Shown: positions 18,626 to 27,911 of the stretch, piece after piece | How the letters are laid out: the number at the start of each line of letters is the position of its first letter | How positions within the stretch are numbered: the first letter of the stretch is position 1 | Assembly: GCA_013286495.1 (NCBI GenBank) | Contig: JABDFQ010000003.1 | Location: 68,351-102,269 of the forward strand | Source of the DNA: Gammaproteobacteria bacterium | GTDB lineage: Bacteria; Pseudomonadota; Gammaproteobacteria; DSM-16500 | Direction: 5' to 3' | DNA: 33,919 bases | Position numbers and translations under genes: made by a program | Notes under the pieces: generated by a model | What the model was told of the DNA's origin: nothing | Database searches by the model: none | The model's input: only the letters and a program-made list of their open reading frames with translations

Positions 18626-19175
18626 ATTCCCCTCGTGCACTTGAAATTAATTTAATATCACCTGTATTCATATCAGCATGCATGCCTGTTGCTTTAACAG
18701 TGAGATTAGGTTGCACCATGGTAATCAAATCTTCAGTCATGGCAATTTGTTTATCTGGATGCACGGTGAGTGTAGGTGTCTTGATCAAGGTAGCAGGATT
18801 GCTTTCATCTGCTGCATGATGAATGCTGACATTGTCCCAGAAATCCACTTTATCAGCTCCCTGAATGGCTTTTGCATGACGCGCCTTGATAAACCAGGGT
18901 TGCGATGATTTGCGATACAGTGTCAGTTCCGGGTCAATCAATTGCGTTGTATTGTTATCGGCAAAATGCAGCATTCTTGGCGATACAATTTTCATATTCG
19001 GTTTGCCTTGCTTATCCATGGTAATCGCTGTGATATTTTCCATAATGGCATCAGGCTGGGAAGATAAATGTGCTGTCTGCATATTCTGCGGATTTTCAGA
19101 AAAATAAATCACGGAAGTGGTAATGCCAAGCACTGCCATGATAATAAAACTGATGATGGAATATTTGTTTGCCAT
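18609..19175 (-). CDS. lptC: LPS export protein LptC
   Basis: 188 residues with one N-terminal membrane anchor (about residues 7-26, IISFIIMAVLGITTSVIYF) and a periplasmic LptC jellyroll domain: ITAITMDKQGKPNMKIVSPRM and a central WFIKARHAKAIQG strand. LptC links the LptB2FG motor to LptA. Placement between kdsC and lptA and 17-base overlap with lptA support the call, since LptC is poorly conserved in sequence. The upstream ribosome site is weak. Confidence 0.94.
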   Translation of the reverse strand: MANKYSIISFIIMAVLGITTSVIYFSENPQNMQTAHLSSQPDAIMENITAITMDKQGKPNMKIVSPRMLHFADNNTTQLIDPELTLYRKSSQPWFIKARHAKAIQGADKVDFWDNVSIHHAADESNPATLIKTPTLTVHPDKQIAMTEDLITMVQPNLTVKATGMHADMNTGDIKLISSARGEYVPTS

Positions 19176-19196
19176 GACTTAACTCTGGGGCTTTTT

Positions 19197-19709
19197 TTAA
19201 TCGAGGTACGATTGTAGCACAGATTCCAGTTTGCCCTGGGCCATCAGAATTAATTCACAGACTTCGCGCACTGCGCCTTTGCCAGGTTTTTTTTGGGTAA
19301 TATAATCAACATATTGCTGAATAATCGCCGGTGCATTGGGAACGCTAGCTGCAAAACCAGCACGTCTTAGCAAGGCTAAATCAGGTAAATCATCACCCAT
19401 ATAAGCAATTTCTGTATCATCCAGCTGCAATTTTGTTTTTAATTCCTGATAAGCAGGGCGCTTATCTTCCTGACCCAGATAAGCATGCCGGATACCTAAC
19501 TCTTCCAGGCGTTTTGCCACTGCGTCAGATTTTTTGCTGGTAATGATGGCGACTTCAATGCCGGCTTTTTGTAATAATTTAATGCCCATGCCATCGTGAA
19601 TATGAAAACCACGCATGGCAAAACCACTACTACCGTAATAAAGTGCACCGGTAGTTAATACACCATCCACATCGAGAATTAATAAACGAATATTTTTCGC
19701 TTGTTCCAT
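19197..19709 (-). CDS. kdsC: 3-deoxy-D-manno-octulosonate 8-phosphate phosphatase
   Basis: 170 residues, HAD superfamily type C0. Motif I is LDVDGVLTTG with the nucleophile Asp, motif II is the Ser/Thr of AIITSKKSDAV, the Lys of motif III is in GQEDKRPAY, and motif IV is MGDDLPDLALL. It hydrolyses KDO-8-phosphate to KDO for LPS inner core. Its ATG directly follows the kdsD stop (TAA then ATG), so the two enzymes of the same pathway are coupled. Confidence 0.97.
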   Translation of the reverse strand: MEQAKNIRLLILDVDGVLTTGALYYGSSGFAMRGFHIHDGMGIKLLQKAGIEVAIITSKKSDAVAKRLEELGIRHAYLGQEDKRPAYQELKTKLQLDDTEIAYMGDDLPDLALLRRAGFAASVPNAPAIIQQYVDYITQKKPGKGAVREVCELILMAQGKLESVLQSYLD

Positions 19710-20681
19710 TTAAACAACTCCAGCGCGAAGAATATCGTGGATATGAATAATGCCAACAGGTTTTTTTGCCTGATTGATGACGACAAGAGAAGTAATTTTA
19801 TGCGATTCCATTATGTTTAATGCTTCTGCAGCGAGAATATTATCGGGAATAGTTTTGGGATTCTGGGTCATGACTTCATGTACTTGCGCACGTTGAATAT
19901 CACTGACTTTATCCAGCGCACGACGCACATCACCGTCAGTAAATATACCGGCTAATTCGCCGGATTCATTCACAACTGTTGTCATACCTAATTTTTTATG
20001 TGTCATTTCCACCAGTGCTTCTTTCAGTGATGCGTCCATAAAAACACGGGGGATCTGATCTCGCTGGTGCATGATTTCATTGACCATCAGCAATAAGCGT
20101 CTGCCCAATGTGCCGCCTGGATGTGAAAGTGCAAAATCATTTTTGGTAAAACCACGCATTTCCAGTAATGTCATGGCGATTGCATCTCCCATAACAAGTG
20201 CAGCAGTGGTGCTGGAAGTAGGCGCAAGTCCTAATGGACACGCTTCTTTTTCCACGCTGACATCAAGATGAATGGTGGCTGCCTTTGCAAGTGTTGAGTT
20301 TGGTTTGCCCGTCATGGCGATCAATGGAATCGCGAGGCGTTTAATAAACGGCAGAATGGAAGTGATTTCTTCCGATTCGCCTGAATAAGAGAGGGCAAGA
20401 ATGACATCATTACGCGTAATCATGCCAATATCGCCATGTTTGGCTTCACTGGGATGAATAAAGAATGCGGGACTGCCTGTGCTGGCTAATGTTGCTGCGA
20501 TTTTTTTGCTGATATGACCAGATTTTCCGACACCAATCACGACAATTCTGCCATCACAATTGTGTAAATAATGGCAAGCATTGACAAATTCCTGACCAAT
20601 CCGATCCGAAAGCTGGCTGATTGTTTGTGCTTCTATGTCGATAACAGCCCGTGCCAGCGCGCAAATTTTTTCATTTTCCAT
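19710..20681 (-). CDS. kdsD: D-arabinose 5-phosphate isomerase
   Basis: 323 residues with an N-terminal SIS domain (RIVVIGVGKSGHISKKIAATL, SYSGESEEI, and LAPTSSTTAALVMGDAIAM) and two C-terminal CBS domains (about 205-323). It converts ribulose 5-phosphate to arabinose 5-phosphate, the first step to KDO. It heads the kdsD-kdsC-lptC-lptA-lptB operon and is divergent from dgkA with a 147-base gap. Confidence 0.97.
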   Translation of the reverse strand: MENEKICALARAVIDIEAQTISQLSDRIGQEFVNACHYLHNCDGRIVVIGVGKSGHISKKIAATLASTGSPAFFIHPSEAKHGDIGMITRNDVILALSYSGESEEITSILPFIKRLAIPLIAMTGKPNSTLAKAATIHLDVSVEKEACPLGLAPTSSTTAALVMGDAIAMTLLEMRGFTKNDFALSHPGGTLGRRLLLMVNEIMHQRDQIPRVFMDASLKEALVEMTHKKLGMTTVVNESGELAGIFTDGDVRRALDKVSDIQRAQVHEVMTQNPKTIPDNILAAEALNIMESHKITSLVVINQAKKPVGIIHIHDILRAGVV

Positions 20682-20712
20682 CAGTCAATCCAACTTGATT
20701 TTGTGAGGCCAC

Positions 20713-20741
20713 ATTTTAGCTGTGCTTGGCAGAAGGAACAA
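20713..20741 (-). promoter_or_regulatory. Candidate promoter for kdsD operon
   Basis: On the minus strand TTGTTC (20736-20741) and TAAAAT (20713-20718) are 17 bases apart, about 32 bases upstream of the kdsD ATG. Match to sigma-70 consensus is fair at -10 and partial at -35. Confidence 0.4.
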
Positions 20742-20828
20742 GGTTAATATTCAGCAAAAAGTCTGAATAAACCCCTGGCGGCAGAGATAAAAATTTATCA
20801 TAATGACGATTTTTCAAGGGAATAACGG

Positions 20829-21206
20829 ATGGAACAGTCAATGGTGTTTGAAAAGCGTAATAGTTTCACTGTGCTCAAAGCGACGAAAAACAGTTTGCGC
20901 GGCATGAAGAATCTTTGGCAGCTGGAAAAAGCTTTTCGAATCGAAGTTTATTGTGGAATCGCTGTTATACCATTGTTTATTTTCTTTACGCTTCCATCCT
21001 GGCTATGTGTTTCGCTTTTCTTTGCATTTGTTTTCATGATTGTTGCGGAAGCTCTTAATTCTGCGATTGAAGCCACTGTTGATCGCATCTCCCTGGAATT
21101 GCACGATCAATCACGTATCGCGAAAGATATGGGAAGCGCAGCTGTTGGTTTTGCGATACTCCTGAATATTTTTATGTGGGTGTATGCGGCGTATTTGCAA
21201 CTTTGA
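20829..21206 (+). CDS. dgkA: Diacylglycerol kinase DgkA
   Basis: 125 residues with three membrane helices, the size of E. coli DgkA (122). The family motif is present: AEALNSAIEATVDRISLE followed by DQSRIAKDMGSAAV; the catalytic Glu lies in this segment. It phosphorylates diacylglycerol released when membrane-derived glucans or LPS are modified with phospholipid head groups. AAGGGA lies 7 bases upstream of the ATG. It separates the divergent kds/lpt and mla operons; a perfect 14-base palindrome GATAAAAATTTATC lies about 25-40 bases upstream of the ATG. Confidence 0.96.
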   Translation: MEQSMVFEKRNSFTVLKATKNSLRGMKNLWQLEKAFRIEVYCGIAVIPLFIFFTLPSWLCVSLFFAFVFMIVAEALNSAIEATVDRISLELHDQSRIAKDMGSAAVGFAILLNIFMWVYAAYLQL

Positions 21207-21333
21207 AGTAAAATTACCAACGCACTGAGTAATTTCAGGAAACATGCTATTTATTTATTCATAATTAAACTGATACTTGACCCAGGGAAAGAATGCTGGC
21301 AATTTCGCGCATCATTTGCGAAACTTGGAAACT

Positions 21334-22143
21334 ATGTCAAAAAATCTTGTAGAAATCAGCAACATGTCCTTTCAGCATGAAAACGGCAAAATCGTTTTTC
21401 AGGATGTGGATATTGTTATTCCGCGCGGCAAAATTACTGCGATCATGGGACCAAGTGGTACGGGAAAAACCACTTTATTACGCTTAATTGGCGGACAACT
21501 TGCACCGACAAAAGGGGAAGTGAAAGTTGCTGGTGAAATTATTCACGAATTATCCCATACCAGACTTTATCAATTGCGCAAACGCATGGGTATGTTATTC
21601 CAGCAAGGCGGTTTATTTACACACATGAATGTTTATCAAAACGTAGCTTTTCCCTTGCGAGAGCATACTAACTTGTCTGAATCCATGATTCATAGTCTGG
21701 TATTGATGAAACTGCAAATGGTTGGCCTGCGTGGTGCAGCGCAATTGATGCCCAACGAATTATCCGGTGGCATGGCAAGACGCGTAGCGCTTGCAAGAGC
21801 CATCGCACTCGATCCTGACCTGATCATGTATGATGAACCATTCACTGGCCAAGACCCGATCTCCATGGGAGTATTGGTCAAACTGGTAAAGACACTGAAC
21901 CAATCCCTTAACATCACCAGCATTATTGTTTCTCACGATGTCCAGGAAACCATGCGCATTGCTGACTATGTGTACGTGATTGTGAATAAGAAAGTATTAG
22001 GGCATGGCACACCTGATGCGATTGCGAAAGATAATTCGCGTCAAATGCAGCAATTTATCCAGGGATTACCAGATGGACCAGTTCCATTTGATTATCCAGC
22101 AACACCATTAGTAGAAGATTTCCTGCAAGGAGTGGAAACATGA
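21334..22143 (+). CDS. mlaF: Phospholipid transport ATPase MlaF
   Basis: 269 residues. Walker A is [12 protein letters not shown], the signature is [16 protein letters not shown] (LSGGM is typical of MlaF) and Walker B is [13 protein letters not shown]. It powers the MlaFEDB complex, which moves phospholipids between inner and outer membranes with periplasmic MlaC. I use the ATG at 21334, where family members begin; an in-frame TTG at 21277 would add 19 residues. GGA lies 4 bases before the ATG, so the ribosome site is weak; a short hairpin (TTTCGC...GCGAAA, around 21303-21322) lies just before it. It overlaps mlaE by ATGA. Confidence 0.96.
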   Translation: MSKNLVEISNMSFQHENGKIVFQDVDIVIPRGKITAIMGPSGTGKTTLLRLIGGQLAPTKGEVKVAGEIIHELSHTRLYQLRKRMGMLFQQGGLFTHMNVYQNVAFPLREHTNLSESMIHSLVLMKLQMVGLRGAAQLMPNELSGGMARRVALARAIALDPDLIMYDEPFTGQDPISMGVLVKLVKTLNQSLNITSIIVSHDVQETMRIADYVYVIVNKKVLGHGTPDAIAKDNSRQMQQFIQGLPDGPVPFDYPATPLVEDFLQGVET

Positions 22144-22922
22144 TTGATCGTCTTGTCCTCACTGGACAATGGGGAATTCATAATTTAAGACATTTCGGCC
22201 GTGCAGGCATTTTATTCCTGCGTATCCTGTTTGGCTCACCCAATCTCAGAAGAGGTTTTCCCTTGCTGGTACAGCAAGTTTATGCAGAAGGCGTGTTATC
22301 ACTTTTGATTATTGTTGTTTCCGGTTTATTCATTGGTATGGTACTCGCCTTGCAGGGCTATCATACACTTGCCAAATTTGGCGCATCCCAGGAACTTGGT
22401 CCACTGGTTGCATTAAGTGTTGTGCGGGAATTGGGGCCGGTAGTAACCGCTATTTTATTTGCAGGACGTGCAGGTTCTGCAGTAACAGCAGAAATTGGCT
22501 TGATGAAAGCTACTGAACAATTATCCAGTATGGAAATGATGGCGGTTGATCCTGTGCGTAAAGTCATATCACCCAGATTCTGGGGTGGTTTTATTTCCAT
22601 GCCATTGCTAGTCATTATTTTTAATGCCACTGCAATTTATGGTGCTTATCTGGTTGGTGTGAAATGGCTGGGTGGTGATGCCGGAACATTCTGGTCGAAT
22701 ATGCAATCTTCCGTCGAGTTTCATGGTGATGTGTTAAACGGTATACTCAAAAGCATTGTTTTTGGTATAGCGGTAACGTGGATTGCTGTCTTTCAGGGTT
22801 ATACTGCTGTGCCAACTTCCGCAGGAATTGCCAGCGCTACCACGCGCACAGTAGTGTATGGATCATTGGCCGTGCTGGGTCTCGATTTTGTTTTAACTGC
22901 AATGATGATAGGGGAGTGGTAA
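22140..22922 (+). CDS. mlaE: Phospholipid transport permease MlaE
   Basis: 260 residues, about five membrane segments. Family motifs: [46 protein letters not shown], and [25 protein letters not shown] split over the loop. It is the membrane core of the Mla ABC transporter. It starts within the mlaF stop and its own stop overlaps the mlaD start (TAATG). Confidence 0.97.
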   Translation: MIDRLVLTGQWGIHNLRHFGRAGILFLRILFGSPNLRRGFPLLVQQVYAEGVLSLLIIVVSGLFIGMVLALQGYHTLAKFGASQELGPLVALSVVRELGPVVTAILFAGRAGSAVTAEIGLMKATEQLSSMEMMAVDPVRKVISPRFWGGFISMPLLVIIFNATAIYGAYLVGVKWLGGDAGTFWSNMQSSVEFHGDVLNGILKSIVFGIAVTWIAVFQGYTAVPTSAGIASATTRTVVYGSLAVLGLDFVLTAMMIGEW

Positions 22923-23425
22923 TGTTGCCGCAGCGATTAATTGAAAGTCTGGTGGGTTTATTTTTAATTTTTTCCTTGTTTGCCTTGACTGTGCTTGCCT
23001 TTCAGGTCAGTGGCATGACGAATTTTCTTCCGCAGAAAAGTTATTCCGTAACTGCTGCATTTGATGATATTGGTGGACTGAAAGTACGTGCGCCAGTCAA
23101 GATTGGTGGCGTGCAGATCGGTGAAGTCTCCCGTATTGATCTTGATCCAGCGAGTTTCAAGGCAGTTGTGCACATGAAGATTAACAAACAGTTCAAGGAT
23201 ATTCCGGATGATTCTTCTGCCGGGATTTTCACTGCTGGCTTGCTTGGCGATAATTACATTGCAATTAGCCCAATGTATAATACGACCTTCCTTAAAAATG
23301 GTAGCAATATTGAATATACAAACTCTGCCATGGTACTGGAAAAATTAATCGGTCAATTCATTTATAGCCTTAAAAATGGTGATGACAATGGAGATAAGAA
23401 TGGAGACAAAAATGTTAAAAAATAA
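22922..23425 (+). CDS. mlaD: MCE-domain lipid-binding protein MlaD
   Basis: 167 residues: an N-terminal membrane anchor (about residues 8-27) and a single MCE domain (about 38-140) with AAFDDIGGLKVRAPVKIGG and GLLGDNYIAIS. MlaD forms the hexameric ring on MlaFEDB and hands phospholipid to or from MlaC. The tail is unusual: three 12-base repeats (23375-23410) encode NGDD-NGDK-NGDK before NVKK. The start overlaps the mlaE stop by one base and is preferred over an out-of-family upstream extension in the same frame. Confidence 0.96.
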   Translation: MLPQRLIESLVGLFLIFSLFALTVLAFQVSGMTNFLPQKSYSVTAAFDDIGGLKVRAPVKIGGVQIGEVSRIDLDPASFKAVVHMKINKQFKDIPDDSSAGIFTAGLLGDNYIAISPMYNTTFLKNGSNIEYTNSAMVLEKLIGQFIYSLKNGDDNGDKNGDKNVKK

Positions 23426-24029
23426 AATTGTTTACTGGTTCATGGCGATGATGTTTGGCTGGATGATGATTGTAACACCAGCATCAGCTGCACCCACTGC
23501 AAATCCAATTGCATTATTGCAATACATTGCAAATAACATGATTAATGGTTTAAAAACAAATAAGGCAACATTAAAAACCAAGCCATCCGTTGTTTATCAA
23601 CTGGCTTATGAATATGTCGTACCTTATGCAAGCTTAAGTGAAATGTCGCGTCGTGTATTACCGCCAAATGTCTGGAACAATGCAACAGATGATCAGCGTA
23701 AACAATTTCAGGATTTATTTACCAAGACCGTGATTCGCACTTATGCATCTGCATTATCAAATTATGAAGATCAGAGCATTCGTTTCTTTCCTTTGCGCAC
23801 TGGTCCTGGCAATAATATTGAAGTGCGCAGCCAGATCATCAGTTCGCAACGCGAACCGATTAATGTGACTTATCGCATGATCCGCACCACAGGTGGCTGG
23901 AGATTGTATGATATGTCAGTTGAAGGTGTCAGCATGCTCGGCAGCTTCCAGGCACAATTTGCTGATATTTTAGCGCAAGGCAACATGGCTACATTATTAG
24001 GTAAATTATCCGGTCATACTGCACGTTAG
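23412..24029 (+). CDS. mlaC: Periplasmic phospholipid shuttle MlaC
   Basis: 205 residues from the chosen ATG: signal peptide of about 26 residues (ending TPASAAP) and the MlaC/Ttg2D domain with EYVVPYASLSEMSRRVLP, FTKTVIRTYASALSNYEDQ and a C-terminal GGWRLYDMSVEGVSM. It ferries phospholipid between MlaD and the outer-membrane MlaA. I choose 23412 because GGAG is 6 bases upstream; in-frame ATGs at 23376, 23388 and 23400 come from the 12-base repeat in mlaD. It overlaps mlaD by 14 bases. MlaA is not in the window. Confidence 0.93.
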   Translation: MLKNKIVYWFMAMMFGWMMIVTPASAAPTANPIALLQYIANNMINGLKTNKATLKTKPSVVYQLAYEYVVPYASLSEMSRRVLPPNVWNNATDDQRKQFQDLFTKTVIRTYASALSNYEDQSIRFFPLRTGPGNNIEVRSQIISSQREPINVTYRMIRTTGGWRLYDMSVEGVSMLGSFQAQFADILAQGNMATLLGKLSGHTAR

Positions 24030-24037
24030 GTAAAAAT

Positions 24038-24340
24038 ATGAATAAAGCCGACATCACATTGCAGGGTAATCAATTTCACGTTAGTGGTGATTTGAATTTT
24101 GCAAATGTGATGTCGATTTATCAAAAAAGTTTGTCGCAAGTTAATAAGTGTTCTGAACTGATATTTGATTTTTCGCAACTGACATCCAGCAATAGCGCTG
24201 GACTTGCCTTGATTATCGAATGGATTAGGTTATCAAAACAAATTCGCAAACCCATTCATTTCAACCATCTTCCAGATGACATCATGTCTATCGCCAAAGC
24301 TGCAGGTGTAGATGACATGTTTAACGAGAAATACAATTAA
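24038..24340 (+). CDS. mlaB: STAS-domain protein MlaB
   Basis: 100 residues forming one STAS domain: LIFDFSQLTSSNSAGLALII is the conserved loop and helix. MlaB binds MlaF in the cytoplasm and is needed for a stable, active transporter. It is the fifth gene of mlaFEDCB, 8 bases after mlaC, and its stop is followed directly by the exchanger ATG. Confidence 0.93.
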   Translation: MNKADITLQGNQFHVSGDLNFANVMSIYQKSLSQVNKCSELIFDFSQLTSSNSAGLALIIEWIRLSKQIRKPIHFNHLPDDIMSIAKAAGVDDMFNEKYN

Positions 24341-25342
24341 ATGTTGTTATGGCTAGAATTATTTTCGATGCTGATTATTATTCTGATAGCAGCACAATTA
24401 TTTTCAAATTCACTGGAATATTTCGGTGAACGCGCTGGAATATCAAGCGGTGCAACAGGTTCCGTTCTGGCAGCAATCTCCACTGCATTACCCGAAACAT
24501 CTGTTCCGTTGCTCGCAATATTTGCCGGCACGCAAGACAAGATGGTGAATGAAGAAATCAGTGTCGGGGCCATTCTTGGCGCTCCATTAATGCTATCAAC
24601 TTTATCAACGTTCCTCATGGTGATATCGGTTATCCGACAACGAGGCTTATTCGGCAGAATGTTTCCAGAAAAAACTGGATTGGTTCGCGATCTTAATTTT
24701 TTCCTGTGTGCTTTTTTCATTGCTGCACTGGCAATGTTTGTACCCATTGAACCAATTTATATACGCGCCATGTTGAGCTTGTTATTGATTATCCTGTACG
24801 TAAGCTATCTCTATTTTACTTTTAAGGCATCCAAAAAACTGGTAGTTAGCGGACATGGAGTTAATCCATGTGAGCCTTTGTTTTTTTCAAAAATGGGATT
24901 GAAAACAAATTTAACTACAATCATTATTCAGTTGCTGGTGGGATTAATTTTATTGTTAATTGGTGCAAAAGGATTTATTAACGCGACACTCAACGTTTCT
25001 CATGCTCTCGGAATTTCTGCATTACTCTTGTCATTATTAATTATTCCATTCGCTACAGAATTACCTGAAAAAGTAAATAGCATATTATGGGTCAGAAAAA
25101 ATCAGGACACATTGGGATTTGGAAATATCACAGGAGCGATGGTATTTCAGGGAACACTATTACCAGCGCTGGGTATTTTACTGACTCCCTGGCAGCCGAG
25201 CAAAATAGTATTGACGGGTGTATGCGTTACTTTTATCGCCGCCGCATGGATCAGATGGAATGCTGAAAAAGGATTACGTATAAGCGCACTTTTGCTTAAT
25301 GGGATTTTTTATTGCATCTATATTGCATTAGTACTTGGTTAA
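24341..25342 (+). CDS. Na+/Ca2+ exchanger-family (CaCA) membrane protein
   Basis: 333 residues with about 10 membrane helices in two inverted halves. The alpha-1 repeat reads ISTALPETSVPLLAIFAG, and the alpha-2 repeat reads IPFATELPEKVNSIL followed by GNITGAMVFQGTLLPALG; the acidic ion-site residues are Glu in ALPET and in TELPE. These are hallmarks of the CaCA family, like E. coli YrbG/ChaA relatives. The ATG touches the mlaB stop, so it is probably in the mla operon. In enterobacteria yrbG lies upstream of mlaF; here the exchanger is at the opposite end. Which ion it moves is not visible. Confidence 0.85.
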   Translation: MLLWLELFSMLIIILIAAQLFSNSLEYFGERAGISSGATGSVLAAISTALPETSVPLLAIFAGTQDKMVNEEISVGAILGAPLMLSTLSTFLMVISVIRQRGLFGRMFPEKTGLVRDLNFFLCAFFIAALAMFVPIEPIYIRAMLSLLLIILYVSYLYFTFKASKKLVVSGHGVNPCEPLFFSKMGLKTNLTTIIIQLLVGLILLLIGAKGFINATLNVSHALGISALLLSLLIIPFATELPEKVNSILWVRKNQDTLGFGNITGAMVFQGTLLPALGILLTPWQPSKIVLTGVCVTFIAAAWIRWNAEKGLRISALLLNGIFYCIYIALVLG

Positions 25343-25367
25343 AATAAAAATTGACGAGGATTTGCCA

Positions 25368-27145
25368 TTGAAAACACGTGATGATATTTGTTATATCGAG
25401 TTCATTGAACACGAACCCTACATATTCTCCATTGATTTCAGTTTTGAAACAGCAGAAAAAGCATATGAATATTACTCCTCGCTAATGGTCACTAATAATG
25501 CAATAACCTGCACTGACAATCGCATGATTATTTCGACAAATAATCTCTGCACCGACAACTCAATATGTTTTATTGTGCAGATTCCAATATACGTCATGGT
25601 CGTCACAAAAATATCACTTTATTTCACAGCGAAATTATTTTTGAACAGAAAGATAACGATAAAGAATATCTATCCATTGAATTCGAAGCACCCCACGAAG
25701 CATATTTATTTTTCGAGCGTTATATTTTTGAGGTGAAACAATTCGGGGAGCAAAAATATATCAATGTGGCATATAATCATGAAGCAAGCTCGATTCAATT
25801 CGATGCAAAAAATATTCCCGCGCGCAAACACCTCGAAGTGAATATACTTGCTAATACCAATCTGAAAGAAAATGCATTTGATTTGCATAAACGCAAATGC
25901 TGGAATAATCAGCCTGTCATTTTGTGTGAATTGACTGGGGATGCTGAAATAACAAAGACGAACGATATCGTTCAAAAAAATAAAAAAATAATTTATTACC
26001 ATAATGATTGTATTGGCAGCAGAACCAGCATAGAAAAGATGATTCCAGTCAATTATACCGGTTCTCCTTTACTCCTGCTTTTTGTCAGTCAATTTCATCA
26101 ACAAAAAATTCCTTTCAATAATTGGTTTGAAAATCAATCTATTTCCAATTTACATCTTGCAAAACCTTCAAGATATGAAGACATTCAAAGCCTCATCCAT
26201 TTTGGTGGAGTATACAGAATTAAAAATGTAAAACTTGTCAATCAAGCATCATCTTATTATGATTTTTCGATTGTCCCAGTTCCAAATTTTGATAAGTCTG
26301 GTTTAAATGATTCGGAAGAAAATTATTTTAGTCGCCAGTCATATCTCGTACACATGACCAGGCTGTTTTTATTGCAATTTAAATTAGCCTTGGCTGGTAA
26401 TAACAAGACAATCATTTTTAATATGGATTATGGTAAAACATTCAATCATGATCATGCAGATATTGCCGCGATAGTCACGGAAATTAATAAATTGCCCCAG
26501 TTTTCAGGCATTCAGTTAATCTATGTCAGGGAAAATTATAGCAACAACTATTTTTTTAAAGCTCAAAATGATGATGACGGAATAGAAGCTATTTATCGAA
26601 ATCCGCCCAAAGATATCAAATCCCTCATTAAAGACCAGATCGATAGTATAAACAAGGAAACGAATAATTTTGAAATAACATCTCTCTCGCAGCAGTTGGT
26701 TGATGGTTATAAAAGAGGTTGTGCGATTCATGATAGCGGAATTCTTCTTGCGATTAATAATCATATTGATAACATTTTAATCCAGCGATTAAAAACAGGA
26801 ATGAATACGACGATTAATAGTCTCAAATTCATGTCATCAGAAGACGATAAAGAAAAGCAGGAAAAAATAATCTCTGACAAAATTGCTTACTTTCAGCACC
26901 TGAAATCCTGTATTAAGGAAGGTCTTTATTGCGGAGATAAATTTGTTAACATCATGGCTGACTGGAAGAATTCCATCTTGCCAGGCATGAACAAAACGGC
27001 CTGGGAAATGATGCTTACTGATCGCGATGGCATCAAGCAATCATCAACGCGTAGCACAACACTGATTTCTGAGTTTGCAAATAAATATGATGATTATAAT
27101 AAGATTATTTTTATTCAGGAAAAGACTAATCGAAATAAATATTAA
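25368..27145 (+). pseudogene. Frameshifted gene for a two-repeat protein of unknown function
   Basis: Two overlapping frames make one gene. Frame A starts at TTG 25368, with GAGGA 7 bases upstream, and would run on to 25736. Frame B is open from 25544 to the stop at 27145 and has no ribosome site of its own (first ATG 25565). A missing base in the T4 run at 25568-25571 would join them into about 592 residues. An internal repeat confirms the join: unit 1 (SIDFSFETAEKAYEYYSS ... SICF in frame A, then ADSNIRHGRHK in frame B) aligns with unit 2 (SIEFEAPHEAYLFFER ... SIQFDAKNIPARKH). The rest, to 27145, is hydrophilic, has no signal peptide and no family I recognise. It may be a decaying gene, a phase-variable gene or an assembly error. 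It begins 26 bases after the exchanger stop. Confidence 0.75.
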
Positions 27146-27175
27146 TCACTTCTCAAGCAGCCATTTCCATTCGAA

Positions 27176-27910
27176 TCAACCCGCATTATCCCGTCTTTCA
27201 TAATCAACATTTAAACTAAATAAGTTAAAGCTTGTTCTCTTGTCATAAATATCGATATTTTCGATTTGTTTTAATTTGCTTGCGAGACTGATGGAAAAGG
27301 GCAGGCCGATTATTTCAATCACGCTTTTTATCAGAAACATTGTCAAAATAAGGTTAATCAGATTTGGCATCGAAACCGTTCCGAAAAATGCCAGCACCGT
27401 GAAAATAACACTATCAACGCCAGATGCAATGATCGAAGAAAAGATAAAACGCAAGGCGACATAACGGCCTTTCAATTTTATTTTGAATTTTGCGACTGAG
27501 TAAGAATTCACTGATTCAGAAACAAGATAACTAATCATGGAGGCAATGATGACGCGCGAATTGACTTGCAATAAGGTATCAAACAAGGCGTTATTACTTG
27601 GATAATCTGGATTGGGCAATTGAATGATAAATTGTCCGTACGAAATAAATATCATGTTAAATAAAAAACCACACCAGATCGCTCGTCTCGCATATTTGAA
27701 TCCATAAACTTCAGTAATCAGGTCAGATAGCAGGAAAGTAAATGGAAAAATTAATGTTCCAGCATCCGTCGTCAAACCAAATATTTTTACCAGTCTTGGA
27801 TCAAACCAGCTTGCCACGATCATTACCATGGAATAACTCAGGGTAAGAAACCATAAATAACTGGAATGTATCTGCAAAGGCATGTTCAATGCGGTGGAAT
27901 TATTCTGCAT
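27176..27910 (-). CDS. yhhQ: VUT-family transporter, probable queuosine-precursor permease (copy 1)
   Basis: 244 residues with about six membrane helices. Family motifs: FPFTFLLSDLITEVYGFKYA followed by RRAIW, SYLVSESVNSYSVAKFKIK, and SSIIASGVDSVIFTVLAFFG. E. coli YhhQ of this family imports the queuosine precursors preQ0/preQ1. It is the last gene of a three-gene operon: its ATG is one base after the stop of copy 2, and GAGG within the end of copy 2 is 7 bases upstream. Substrate is inferred from the family only. Confidence 0.88.
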   Translation of the reverse strand: MQNNSTALNMPLQIHSSYLWFLTLSYSMVMIVASWFDPRLVKIFGLTTDAGTLIFPFTFLLSDLITEVYGFKYARRAIWCGFLFNMIFISYGQFIIQLPNPDYPSNNALFDTLLQVNSRVIIASMISYLVSESVNSYSVAKFKIKLKGRYVALRFIFSSIIASGVDSVIFTVLAFFGTVSMPNLINLILTMFLIKSVIEIIGLPFSISLASKLKQIENIDIYDKRTSFNLFSLNVDYERRDNAG

Positions 27911-27911
27911 A

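Noticed and set aside
22778-22921. MlaD start 48 codons upstream
   Set aside because: The extra residues read mlaE out of frame and are Cys-rich and unlike the family; the ATG at 22922 overlaps the mlaE stop as expected.
25335-25342. TTG at 25335 as start of the frameshifted gene
   Set aside because: It overlaps the exchanger stop and has no ribosome site, whereas TTG at 25368 in the same frame has GAGGA at 7 bases.
25544-25580. Programmed -1 frameshifting as the normal way to express the two-repeat protein
   Set aside because: No X-XXY-YYZ slippery heptamer in the right phase and no obvious stimulatory hairpin just downstream; a one-base loss in the T run explains the data more simply, though it is not proven.
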